From Poecilobothrus nobilitatus (taxonomy: Eukaryota; Arthropoda; Insecta; Diptera; Dolichopodidae): a stretch of 64,000 nucleotides of DNA. The stretch spans positions 109,623,950 through 109,687,949 of the forward strand of contig OX352773.1 of the NCBI GenBank assembly GCA_947095535.1, given 5' to 3'. The notes beneath the pieces were generated by a model. The model was not told the origin of the DNA, ran no database searches, and saw nothing but the letters and a program-made list of their open reading frames with translations. Made by a program: the position numbers and the translations under genes. Of the stretch, positions 11,730 through 22,814 are shown in pieces (the first letter of the stretch is position 1; every line of letters starts with the position of its first letter).

Positions 11730-13005
11730 TAGATATGCCTTCAAAGGTATGGATCGGATCAGAATCAAATTCTGAGTCGATTAAGCCATGTTCGTCCGTC
11801 CGTCCGTCAGCACGCTAACTCAAAAAATAAGAAAGCTAGAAGCTTGAATTTTACACAAAATATTGTGGGAGCAATTTGTAGGTTCCCAATTTTTTTTGGT
11901 TGAGTTAAATATATACTTTTGCTATACGGTGTCTTAATTTACCGTTATGCGAAAGTGAATTATTGCAAAATCCTTTAAACCTTCTATCTTCTAAACGGTT
12001 TAAGTTGGAAACTTGGAATTTATACAGATGTTAGATCTTTGAAAATAAGTATGAGTCATTTCAGACATTTTTTTTGTACCACCCCCCATTTAGGAGCTGT
12101 AAGGGGTCAAAAACTGAAAATTTCCTATTTTTAAACACCTGTAACTTGAACACCTGTTTAAATTTTTTTGAAGTAAAACATAAAAATTAAAGCTTCAACA
12201 TTATACTCTTATTTCTATTAACAACTTGTTTTAATAATATAGGGTTACTTTATAATTGACGAAAGTGTTACTAGATTTTTTCAAATTTTCTAACAAATTT
12301 CTTTAACGAATTTTTTGAATTTTGTTTTACTCGATAATTTGAAATTGTTGAGGATATTCGATAATTTGAAATTGTTGAGGATATAATGCGTAGTACAAAA
12401 AAATGTAAATAAATAAACAACATAACGGTTGCTGGAAGAATTTTTATTTATATGATATTGATATACATACATACTTATATAATATCATGCTATTTACATA
12501 TCGTATATGTCACTGATGAATGAATGATAAGAGTATAGATGTATGTATATTATATAGCGTTGTATTTACGTACATATATGTATTTTACTGTACTTATAAG
12601 AAATTATTCTATGAATGGAAATGTTTTTAAAGAAATATTGCAATGTATGGCGATATACTTATAAAACAATATAAATATACTATGTGCACATTAATATAAT
12701 ATAAGATTTAAAAAATTATATTTACTATTTTGTAATTTAATATACATTTACCGCTTGGTATTAAATGGTACTATAGAATATTTGAAAAAGTTTTGGTTTG
12801 ATAATCGTTATGTTGAAGGTTAGAATCTGCTTTTGAAGAATGTATAAACATATAGTTTGAATATATGTACTAGAAATTATAAGATTCACCCAAATTATTT
12901 TAAAATACTAAAATATTAAAAAAATAATATTGTAAGCAGAGTGACATGCTGTGAACATACTAAAGGTTCGTACGGGTATCTAAGAGTTGACAAAGGCAAC
13001 TGTAT
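11728..13005 (+). mobile_element. Helentron-associated (DINE-1/HINE-like) repeat, copy 1, inserted in env
   Basis: Non-coding repeat with GTCCGTCCGTCCGTC at ~11,793, then GCACGCTAACTCAAAAA, then imperfect ~450-bp blocks, ending with the sub-terminal motif TTCGTACGGGTAT (12,967-12,979) and a small hairpin AGTTG/CAACT (12,985-13,001). The same sequence occurs at 13,826-14,708 and, inverted, at 57,248-58,882. This copy lacks ~95 bp at its 5' end and an internal segment of ~300 bp. Subterminal inverted motifs plus a 3' hairpin without target duplication are typical of non-autonomous Helentrons. Confidence 0.75.
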
Positions 13006-13049
13006 TCTTTCTCGTTTTAATAATAATTCTAAGTTAAGATTTAATAATA

Positions 13050-13554
13050 AACGAGTATGGAAATTTTAGATGACGAAACAATTTTAATAAAAAATGTAAA
13101 AGAAGAAAATTTAATTTAAAATTACGATAATAGAGATATTATTTTAAATAAAAATTATTTAATAAACGTTTATAATTGCCAAATAGAAATTTTTAAACAA
13201 AGATTGTCAATTAAAATTGTAACAATACAAGCAAAGTATTATATGCCAAATAAAAATTTAAATATCACATTTGAAAGAAATTTAAGCTTTGAAAACACAG
13301 CAATTAAACATTTAGAAAACGTTAAAGAAATTAAGGAATTAAAGTATCATAAAATTGTTTCGTATAGTTTGATGAGTATAACAATAGTTCTAATTCTAAT
13401 ACTAAGTATAGTTGTAATATTATTGTGGTTAAGATACAAAAAACATAATAATATATGTATAACTCAAAAAACAGAAAATTTTACTTTGAATCCAAAAACA
13501 ATTGAATCAAATATTTTTCAGTCAAATAAAAGTTCAACAACTGATGTACCATAA
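13050..13554 (+). pseudogene. Errantivirus env-like C-terminal part with transmembrane anchor
   Basis: The reading frame resumes after the repeat and carries one in-frame stop near 13,117. It ends with a strongly hydrophobic helix (YSLMSITIVLILILSIVVIL, ~13,363-13,425) followed by basic residues and a ~35-residue tail, then TAA/TAG at 13,552. A single membrane helix near the C-terminus is the standard layout of F-like envelope proteins. Its position downstream of the fusion-peptide fragment supports one env gene split by the insertion. Confidence 0.65.
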
Positions 13555-13825
13555 TAGCTAATTCAAGTAAAAGTATAAAGTCATTAATTTTTTAATTATT
13601 AACTTACAAAATTTTTTACTTTTTATGAACAAATTTTTAGTAGAATGTAATGAAATGTATTTGAATAAAATGTAATCAAATTTCAGCGTTTTTTAATTTC
13701 AATTTCAATGTCAATGTCAATTTTTTTGTAATGTAAAATATAACAAAAAAAAAAAATTGTAAAGTTTTTTTATGTAATTCAAAACCTCCAACTTAGAATT
13801 TATTATGTTTAATATTCTAATGTTT

Positions 13826-14708
13826 ATACCCGTACGATAGGATCGGGTATAATAAAATTACTCCTCCGTTTGTAACACCTCGAAATAAGCGAGCTAGATA
13901 TACCTTCAAAGGTATGGATCGGATCAGAAAAAAATTCTAAGACTTTTGAGCCATGTCCGTCCGTCCGTCCGTCCGTCCGTCAGCACGCTAACTCAAAAAC
14001 TAAGAAAGCTAGAATCTTGAAATTTACACAAAATATTTTGGGAGTAATTTGTAGGTTCCCTAATTTTTTTGGTTGAGTTTGGACCAAGCCTTAGGGTAGC
14101 TCTCGAACACCTAACTTTTAGATCTCCACATTTTTTTTGCAATAGAGCTATGAAATTTTAACTACTGATAGATCTCACAAAAATATTAATTTTATTTTTA
14201 ATAACTTTTTTTTGTAGCCCCACCCGTTACGGAGCTACAGCTCCCCAAGGTTCAAAAAAGCTCTATATTTAAATTGTTATAGCACAAGTTCTATAAAGTA
14301 TATCTTCATTTTGAAAACGCCAAACGATTACTACTTTCATTAGCTTTAAAAGTATATATACAATAAATATATATTTGTGGCATACGGTGTCTTAATTTAC
14401 CGTTATGCGAAACTCAAATTTTGCAAAATTCTTTAACCCTTCCATCTTCTAAACGGTTAAAGTTGGAAACTTGAAATTTTGACAGAAGTTAGATCTTTGA
14501 AAATTAGTATGAGTCATTTCAGAAATTTTTTTTGTATCACCCCCCGTTTAGGAGCTGTAAGGGCTCAAAAACTGAAAATTTCCTATTTTTAAACACCTGT
14601 AACTTGAACACCTGTTAAAATTTTTTTGAAGTAATACACAAAAATTAAAGCTTCCACATCATACTCTTATTTCTGTTAACAACTTTTTTTATTTTAATAA
14701 TATAATTC
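13826..14708 (+). mobile_element. Helentron-associated repeat, copy 2 (3'-truncated)
   Basis: Begins with the subterminal motif ATACCCGTACGA at 13,826 inside a near-palindrome (TATACCCG...CGGGTATAA), followed by GTTTGTAACACC, GCGAGCTAGATATACC and an expanded GTCC run (~13,955-13,980). Homology to the 57-kb copy continues to ~14,700, where sequence diverges before the 3' subterminal motif and hairpin. It lies ~0.8 kb from copy 1 in the same orientation. Confidence 0.8.
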
Positions 14709-15250
14709 TTATTAAACTCATTATTCTATTATTAAACTCATATGAGCCATAAAGCTCGTATAGAGTGTTTTATATTGAAAATATACAATTCATTCAGTGC
14801 AATAAAATATAAATTTCATGCTTCATACAATTCAAATAAGCAAAACTAACTTTATGTAACTATAATATCTAAAACAAAAAATATTAATGTGAACTTATTT
14901 CTGATAACTTACTATTCTAATTTCCTATTTCAATTTTTCTATTCATATCTTTAAAATTAAACAATAAATATTCTACATACATACATATATAAAATATACT
15001 AGTAGATAGGATATGGTGATTCTAGTCCACTTTTGACAGGTGCCGTGACGTCAGAAGATTTTGACAGCCGTTATTTTGAATGTATTTACATAAATGTAAT
15101 GCAATATTATTGAACCATCGACTACCAAGGCCATTATAGGTTTTTATACTATTATTAAATTATGTACTAATATTATTTATTTTGTTTATATTAAATACTA
15201 TATATTTTCATTATATTTGATCGTATGGGAGGTATGTAAAGAAAAAAACA
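14709..15250. other. AT-rich DNA, nothing recognised
   Basis: No coding or structural RNA signal. A slightly more GC-rich patch at ~15,010-15,065 (GGTGCCGTGACGTCAGAAG) is not assignable. Confidence 0.4.
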
Positions 15251-15254
15251 CTTA

Positions 15255-15345
15255 CGACCTGTGCAGGGATCGAACCCACACTCCTTCGGTTAATACGCCA
15301 CACGCCTACCTAATACGCCGAAGCCCTTATATTTTGAATGCAATG
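15255..15345 (-). repeat. tRNA-Asn-like sequence (tRNA relic or SINE head)
   Basis: On the minus strand the segment contains a good RNA polymerase III B-box (GGGTTCGATCCC), preceded by a TTAACCGAAGG stretch that resembles the anticodon stem-loop of tRNA-Asn (GTT anticodon replaced by ATT), and a weaker A-box-like GGCGTATTAGGTAGGCG. The acceptor stem does not pair well. This looks like a tRNA-derived SINE head or tRNA pseudogene, not a functional tRNA. Confidence 0.5.
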
Positions 15346-15350
15346 GGGGT

Positions 15351-15448
15351 TATTTTGAATATGAAAAAATCTTGCATACTTTTAGGAGGATTTGGCTGTT
15401 ATTTCAAATATGTAAAAAATCTTGCATACATTTAGGGGGATTTATTTT
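15351..15448. repeat. 49-bp direct duplication
   Basis: TATTTTGAATATGAAAAAAT... at 15,351 and TATTTCAAATATGTAAAAAA... at 15,400 form two adjacent ~49-bp units, each with CTTGCATAC and TTTAGG(A/G)GGATTT. They lie next to the tRNA-like segment. Confidence 0.7.
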
Positions 15449-16678
15449 ATATCTATTATTATGGCAGTACCTGGTAGTATACCAGTACCTAAAATTATAT
15501 ATATATATATAGATAACGCAAGCAGAACAAAAAATGTCAATAACAATTAACAAAATTTTTTCAGATTTCAAGTGCCCCATTTGCTCTCTAATTTTTTCCT
15601 ATGCTTTTTTTCTCTTTCTCAATAGTTGTTTTAAAAAAATATCATCGTGAATATTTGATTCAATTTTAATTTTAGATATGTAGGTACATACATGATAAAT
15701 ATTTTTTTTTATTTTGTTTCTTTTTTTCTTTTTTTCTTCAAAAACTTTAAAACTTCTTTTTAGAAGAATGCATTTGAATAAAACACAATATTGCCATATT
15801 ATTTGTATGATTCACGAAATTTTTTTTGAAACTAAAGTTTTAAAATTTTGTTAAATATTTATTTTTACCTATAATTTGTACAACTCGAAACCATTATTAG
15901 ATTATTTACCATTATAAAACTATTTTTAAAATTATTTAGGTAGTACTCGAATTTAGCAACTGATTTCTTAAGTATTCTATTTTGGATGGACTGATTATGT
16001 GTTGATCATGTGTATATAATGTTTATCTATGTATGCGTTAGTATTTAATATTTTTTTTTTTATATCAATAGAATTAGCATGAATAGCATGAGTAGTTTTT
16101 ATTTAAAATGAAAAAAAAAAAAATATGTGACTGTTAACCCTAGTGACTTGTGCTTTTTTTGTGAAATTACCTTTCAAAATATAGTTTCTGATATTATGTG
16201 GTAAAAGAATTTTAACGTAAGCAATTTATAAAGAAAATTTAAATTTAAATTTGAGCGGTAAGTTATCCAATGTGTAAAACTTGAATTTTTTTTATTAAAA
16301 TAAGTTAATTTTTTTATAAAAGTGAAAAATTAAAAGTTGTTTTACAAGTTTAATAAAAAGTTAAAGTTAAGTTCATATACATATGCGAAATATATAATGC
16401 ACAAGTTCTTTTGTACTAAATCATTCATCAATCAAGAAGTTGGAACATAATTTCTATTTTGAATGAAGTAAGAAAACATTTTTTTTATTATTGTTTAGAA
16501 TTTGTTTCCAAATTTATTTGATTGTCTCAATTATTTTATTCATTAACTTGTTGCAAAACTTATAATTAAAATTTTCTATTTTTCTGACTCTTTTATTTAT
16601 CTACATACTTTTATTATCTTTTCCATCTCTTTTGCTTTCATTAGCATGAACATATAAGAAATTCATCCTCTGTTTAGA
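15449..16678. other. AT-rich non-coding DNA
   Basis: Homopolymer- and TA-rich sequence with no coding, repeat or RNA signal that I can support. Confidence 0.4.
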
Positions 16679-16882
16679 ATGTTTCAAAATATAAAATCAG
16701 ATTCCCGCAAATCAGGTAGAACCTGCGCCACATGCAAAAATAGTAGGCTGAATTTTAATGGAAGGCTCTACAGATTACCAAAGGATAGCAGCTTGTTTGA
16801 TATATGGGCTTCAAAATGTATATATTTATCTTACAATTTTGTTTTACAAGAGTTTTTTATGGCGAATGGAACGTTTAATTGA
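16679..16882 (+). pseudogene. Possible THAP-type zinc finger fragment
   Basis: A 67-codon frame whose middle reads TCATCKNSRLNFNGRLYRLP then KDSSLFDIWASKC. The C-x2-C-NSR start, the (Y/F)RLPKD segment and the following tryptophan match the N-terminal half of THAP DNA-binding domains, found in P-element transposases and in host regulators. The C-terminal Cys/His pair is absent. It may be one exon or a transposase relic. Weak call. Confidence 0.35.
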
Positions 16883-17351
16883 ATTCAAGGCTTTTTTTTA
16901 TTTTGAAACTTCAATTCGGCTTTTTCCCTTTTTTTAAAATATTACATCAATAAAAATTAAATTAGGTCAAAGTTTTCAGATAAAATTATAATTTTTTCAT
17001 ACAGTATAGAATTTTATACAGCACACGAGTTTTTAATCTACATACCTTATTTATAATTTGTTTGCAAAATTCCTAAATTCATAAAAAAGTAATAAAAAAT
17101 TTACCCTCAGAGGTTAACATTTCGATGGGTATTTATGAAATGTAAAATTTTCTAAGCAAAGAAAAAATTAATATGCATATACATATACATATATACATAT
17201 ATCTATATATATATATGGCTGGCTATACTACTCTATACCCTCCATTCATTAATAATTTTTTTGGCTACTTCTTTTTATAAATTAAAGTAAAGTGACTGAA
17301 AATTAAAAAAAAATATAAACTATTCATAAATTATATGACAAAATTTTTAAA

Positions 17352-17910
17352 AAATTAAGAAAATTTTGCATAGCTAAATTCAAAATTTAAATAAAAATAT
17401 TGCAATTTTATAATGTTCTTTATTTCCACTTAAAATGCGACTCTTTAAAAACTTTGATTCATACACTGCCTTGTTTTTTCTTTCTTTTATAGCAGGACAT
17501 TTTAATATTTCTTTTTTTCTATCTGTTATGTGTGTAAATATCAGATGTGCACATATACATAAGAAATAGCCTTTAAAAATATTTAAAAACAATCAAAGTA
17601 ACATTTTTTGTTCTCTTTTTTTCTATTCGTTTTTATTTTTCTTCCAGCATTACATTATACTTTTTTTTTCTGTTATTTAGGTACGCTAAGAACTTATTTT
17701 TTTTTTTTAATATTAAATTTATGCATACAGTCTATTTAAAAAATAGAAATTATTAGCTATAGAACATTCTGAATTTTTTTTTTGTTCGTTTATGTTAACG
17801 GTCCATTCATATGCATACATAAAATTTTTTTTTTGTGCGTTTATGTTTACCGTCCATTCATTTAAATGTAATTGTTGCCTACATATTAAAAAATAATAAA
17901 TCTATAACTA
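17352..17910. repeat. Direct duplication, unit A (uninterrupted)
   Basis: The ~560-bp stretch from AATTAAGAAAA (17,352), through TTGATTCATACACTGCCTTG, TTAAAAATATTTAAAAACAATC (17,575) and the TTTATGTT(A/T)ACNGTCCATTCAT repeats, recurs at 17,966-18,275 plus 20,298-20,620. The offset at the left side is 614 bp. No gene is seen; this copy preserves the pre-insertion structure of unit B. Confidence 0.8.
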
Positions 17911-18279
17911 CATACATAAATAGCCATATATTCATTCATATATATATGTATCTATATTATGAGCTAATTAAGAAAACGTTGCATAGCTAAATTCAAAATT
18001 TAAATAAAAATATTGCAATTTTATAGTGTTTTTTATTTCCACTTAAAATGCGACCCTTTAAAAACTTTGATTCATACACTGCCTTGTGTTTTCTTTCTTT
18101 TCATAACATAACATTTTAATATTTTTTTTTATCTGTTATGTACGGAAATATCAAACGTATGTTTCTTTCTTTAAAATCATAACATTTTAATAGTTCTTTT
18201 TTTCTATCTGTTATGTGGTTAAATATCAGATCTGCACATATACATAAGAAATAGCCTTTAAAAATATTTAACAAGTAAA

Positions 18280-20297
18280 TGTAACAGTAAGTCGATGCAA
18301 CCGACTTATTAATACCCTACACCTGAATAATTCGATTTAAATTAAAAATCCATAAGTGTTTTTGGCAGCTGCTTGAACTTCTTCCCTTTTCTGTCTTATT
18401 CAACTCGAATTTCAAGAACGTAAAAGAGGCATCCGCTTGGGATATGTTTGACACCCTTGTATAAAATTTTAAGTTTCTATCTTAATTATTTTCGAAGATT
18501 GGTAGTCCTTGGGAGGTTTGTGTCAGCTACCCGAATTGCCACTCCAATTCATCGAATCCATCTCAGGAACATAAAGAAAACTTGCCAGAACACCATTCTA
18601 TTAAATTTAAAGGTTCTACTTTTGTTGGTTTTGGAGATATGCTCGTTGCTCTTGTGCTCGTCCGGAAGTTTCTAAAATACGAACCCATGGTTCAAATTCT
18701 TTCAAATATCAGTTTCCAATTTTACAGAAAAGGAAACATAACAGAATACCTTTGTACTAAAAATAAAAGTTCTATCTTTGTTGGTTGTGGAGATATACTC
18801 GTTTGCTCTGGGGCTCGTCCGGAAGCTTCCAAGATTTGAACCCATGGACCAAATCCTCACAAATTTCAGAAACATAAATCAAACATGAAGGAACACCATT
18901 CTGCCTAATTTAAAGGTTATATCTTTGTTGCATTTGGAGATAATATCATTTGCTCTGAGGCTCGTTCGGAAGCTTTCAAAATCCGAACCCAAGGACCAAA
19001 TCCTCTTAAATTTCAGAGGCCTAAATCATACATGAAAGAACACCATTCTGCCAAAAGTAAAGGTTATATCTTTATTGGTTTTGGAGATAACCTCATTTGC
19101 TCTGGGGCTCGTTCGGAAGCTTCCAAAACCAAACCCATGGACCAAATCCTCTTAAATTTCAGAGACATAAATCAAACACGAAAGAACACCATTGCACCAA
19201 ATTCAAAGGTTCTACCTTTGTTCGTATTGGATATAATCTCATTTGCTCTGCGGCTCGTTCGGAAGCTTCCAAAATTCGAATCCACGGTTCAAATTCTTTC
19301 AAATTTACCCATGCCCAAATCCCCTCAAATTTCAGAGACCTAAATCAAACATGAAAAAACACCATTCGGCCAAATTTAAAGGTTATATATTTGTTGTTTT
19401 TGGAGATAATCTCATTTGCTCTGGGGCTCGTTCGGAAGCTTCCAAAATCCAAACCCATGGACCACATCCTCTTAAATTTTAGATACATAAATCAAACTGG
19501 AAGAAACATCATTATAAAAAATTTAAAGGTTCTATCTTTATTGGTTTTGGAGATAATCTCGTTTGCTCTGGGGCTCGTTCGGAAGCTTCCAAAACCCGAA
19601 CCCATGGACCAAATCTTCTCACATTTCAGAGACTTAAATAAAACATGAAAGAACACCACCCTGCCAAATTTAAAGGTTATATCTTTGTTGGTTTTGGAGA
19701 TAATCTCATTTGCTCTGGTGCTCGTTCGGAAGCTTCCAAATCCAAACCCATGGACCAAATCCTCTTAAATTTCAGAGGCCTAAATCATACATGAAAGAAC
19801 ACCATTCTGCCAAAACTAAAGGTTATATCTTTATTGGTTTTGGAGATAATCTCATTTGCTCTGGAGCTCGTTCGGAAGATTCCAAATCCAAACACATGGA
19901 CCAAATCCTCTTAAATTTCAGAGACATAAATCGAACGGGAAGGAACATCATTGTACAAAATTTAAAGGTTCTATCTTTGTTGGTTTTGGAGATAATCTCG
20001 TTTGCTCCGGAATCATTCGGAAGCTTCCAGAATCCCAACCCATGGACCGATTTTGTCCAGATTCGAACTTAGCCTTTCTTTCGTAATTAGTAACCTACTA
20101 TATAAATTTCATCAAGATAGCATCATTATTTTTTGAGTTATCGTGCGTACGGACGGACGGACGGACATCGCTAAATCGACTCCGGCGGTGATCCTGATTC
20201 GGAATATATATACATGTCTATACCTAACTCGCTTCCTTTTGGTGGTTACAAACACCATACCAAAGTTAATATACCCTATACTTTAGGTGTAGGGTAT
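18280..20297 (-). mobile_element. Helentron-associated (HINE-like) element with minisatellite core
   Basis: The ends carry inverted motifs: ATACCCTACACCT at 18,312-18,324 and AGGTGTAGGGTAT at 20,285-20,297. Outside the left motif lies a 7-bp-stem hairpin (TAAGTCG, 7-nt loop, CGACTTA at 18,288-18,308). Read on the minus strand the order is subterminal motif, GTTTGTAACCACC, GCGAGTTAGGTATA, (GTCC)n, CACGATAACTCAAAAA, ~147-bp array, subterminal motif, hairpin. This is the module order of the 57-kb family, with different sequences. The intact neighbour site at 17,575 shows where it inserted. Confidence 0.8.
18560..20050 (-). repeat. ~147-bp tandem minisatellite array (about ten units)
   Basis: The landmark TGGAGATA lies at 18,632, 18,788, 18,935, 19,082, 19,228, 19,401, 19,548, 19,695, 19,841 and 19,987, giving spacings of 146-147 bp with two longer ones (156, 173). 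Every unit contains GCTCGTTCGGAAGCTTCC and ATGGACCAAATCCTCTTAAA. Reading frames in it are repeat artefacts. Confidence 0.9.
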
Positions 20298-20620
20298 AAC
20301 AACAATCAAAGTAACATTTTTGTTCTCTTTTTTTCTATTCGTTTTTATTTTTCTTCCAGTATTACATTATACTTTTTTTTTCTGTTATTTAGGTACACTA
20401 AGAACTTTTTTTTTTTTTTTAATATTAAATTTATGCATACAGTCTATTTCAAAAATAGAAATTATTAGCTATAGAACATTCTGAATTTTTTTTTTGTTCG
20501 TTTATGTTAATCGTCCATTCATATGCATACATAAAATTTTTTTTTGTTTGTTTATGTTTACCGTCCATTCATATAAATATAACTGTTGCCTACATATTAA
20601 AAAATATTAAATCGATAAAT

Positions 20621-22814
20621 CAACTAAATAATAATAGTTGGGAATTTGGGAATTTGGTGTGACTGTGTTAGCAGATTTTTAATAGTACAGCACTCATAAA
20701 AATATGCATACCATTTTTGTACATGTTTGTACCTACATACATATGTAGTAAAAAAATTTCGTTTTAAAAGTATGTAATTGAGAATATATTAAATTGCTTA
20801 CTTCTAAATGCTAATGTTTTTGAATTAAAAAAAAATTATTTTGCTTTTTCTAGACGATGTAGATATACATATATGTACATAACATATATTTTATGATTAA
20901 TTCATAATTATTGTTATTGAAAAGAAAAATATTGTTGTTATTTACTATTTTTAAAAAAGACTCGATTTCTTATTTTTAATATATTCTTTTTGTTGTTTAA
21001 TGTTTTTACATAATTGGAAATATATTCTTAGTTTTTATACTTCAGAAAAAGGCATTAGTGGTGCAGATCATCATTCCCTAATAGATCTTAATTTAAAGGC
21101 AGCTCCCAATTTAGATATCAATGTTAGGGCCATAATATGCCATTTTAATATGTTCAGAGTTTCGAAAGAAAAGCCATATTTTAATTATAATTAAGAAAGG
21201 AAAAACACATATCTATATAAATATTATAAATAAACACATTGGTTTTATAAATAAAAATGTATACTAAAAATCAATTGATTTGATGAAAAAAAACTTAAAT
21301 TTAACACTTGCTAACTAAATTTTAAGTAAATGCATATTAAGTTTTACACAGTGTTCTCAAGTGCGGCACATTAATTTGTTTACACATTCATATCTTTCAA
21401 ATTCATCGCTTTCAAACCAAAAATATTTTCGAAGCACTTATTATTACATATTTTTAAGTATGTACCTATATGTATATGTACACATACAATGCAATGGTCT
21501 CTATAAAAAACAATAGTCTTTTATAGAAAAAAAAAACATTTATGTATTACGTATACGTATTGGTATTGGTGAGTTTAATAAATTTAGATAAATGTTTTAT
21601 TTTGGTTCTGTAATAATTCTGTAATAATTCTGTTAAAAATTCTGTTATATCTTTGTATGAAAATTTAATTTTGAAATTAAGCTAATTTCTCTAATGTTTT
21701 TCGATATTATTATTTTAAAATCATGTATTGTCATCGGGATCTGATCTAATGAAGAAAATTGCAAGTCTCTAGCTCAACGGGAAGTGTGTTTAAAATGGGT
21801 TGTAAGATCCCATCCTTTACCCAACCAAGTTAATAAAAAGCTGTTAAAAAATAATAAATCTAACAGCCCACATACTAATAACATCTTAAATAAAAAAAAC
21901 CTTTACATTTGTTTGTGACTTGTTTGATTTTTCGTTAGAAAAATAAAATAAATAAATTTGAAGAATGAAGAATGAGAAAGAACACAACAGAAGAATATGT
22001 TCATTTTTTAATGCAATATTTTTCTCTTTCTTTGGGGCACTACAAATTAAAAAAAATTGTAAGAGATTTTTTGTTCTAAATTCTTGCGTTATCTATATAT
22101 ATATAATTTCTGCCAGTACTATGCCAGTTGTGTGATACTTTTAGCATTTCCCGTCGGCAAAACATAAAAATTACGTCACTGTAAAAAAAAAAATATACAA
22201 AAACTTAAAAAAAAAAAAAAATTTAAAAACTTTCTTAAAAATTAATAACTCAAAAACAAAGTTGAAAATGAGAATTAAGTGTAAGGTATAATGAAATTGA
22301 TTTAAGGATTAGAAGGTTGAATAATTCAATGAAATTTGAGAATGTTATTTGTTGAAGTTTTAGTACCTAGAGCTGCCGCAGTTGTTACTTCAGATCATAC
22401 ATCAATGATGTTAGATTTTAAATAGACTGTATTATAATTGTAAAAATATAGTGTTATGAAATTATCAAAAATATACTATTGTAGTGAATACCACATATTT
22501 TGGTTTTGCGATAAGAGTTAAAAATTTAAATTTAGAAATTTGTTTTGCTCTTTTAATTGTTTTATTATTTAAATGGGCGAATAATGGATGTTTGGGTGTA
22601 TGTGTGTATGTGTGTGGGTGTGTTCGGGGTGTGTGTGTCATTTTGTTAATATATATTAAAAGAAAAGAATCAAGAACATTACAAAGTTGAAAATGAGTTT
22701 TATTTAACATAATTTAAAAAAAAAATTCTTATCATGAAAAAAGAAAAAAAAAATCTTATGAAAAAAAAAAAATATAGTTGAAAAATACCAGAAATAGAAA
22801 AATTTATAGAGTTG
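20621..22814. other. AT-rich DNA with microsatellites and possible LINE endonuclease scraps
   Basis: No gene. A TG-rich microsatellite occupies ~22,590-22,640. Two short plus-strand stretches, ~21,045-21,170 (ISGADHHSLIDLNLKA) and ~22,350-22,425 (VVTSDHTSMMLDF), resemble the 'SDH' C-terminal motif of LINE endonucleases, but each is too short to assign. Confidence 0.4.
21735..21835 (+). repeat. tRNA-like (A-box/B-box) sequence
   Basis: CTAGCTCAACGGGAAG (~21,767) fits the pol III A-box (TRGCNNARYNGG), and GGTTGTAAGATCCC (~21,800) is a degenerate B-box at tRNA-like spacing. There is no convincing cloverleaf. Possibly a SINE or tRNA relic. Confidence 0.3.

Larger units (their letters stand above)
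7986..13560 (+). mobile_element. Degraded gypsy/errantivirus-type LTR retroelement (gag-pol-env order)
   Basis: The order gag, protease, RT, RNase H, integrase, env-like gene on one strand is that of insect errantiviruses (Metaviridae). All frames carry stops, frameshifts or deletions. There is an unexplained segment inside integrase (10,796-11,225), a deletion joining the integrase end to the middle of env, and a Helentron-like repeat inserted in env (11,728-13,005). No convincing LTR pair was found. Inactive fossil copy. Confidence 0.85.
17966..20620. repeat. Direct duplication, unit B (split by a Helentron-like element)
   Basis: The left part (17,966-18,275) and right part (20,298-20,620) align to unit A. 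Between them lies the 18,280-20,297 element. The left part also carries an extra ~60-bp local repeat near 18,115-18,230. Confidence 0.8.

Noticed and set aside
18448..20086. Overlapping open frames on both strands between 18.4 and 20.1 kb
   Set aside because: They repeat every ~147 bp with the minisatellite and start or stop at repeat variants, so they are not genes.
22465..22710. His/Thr/Pro-rich minus-strand frame
   Set aside because: Produced by the TG-rich microsatellite at ~22,590-22,640.
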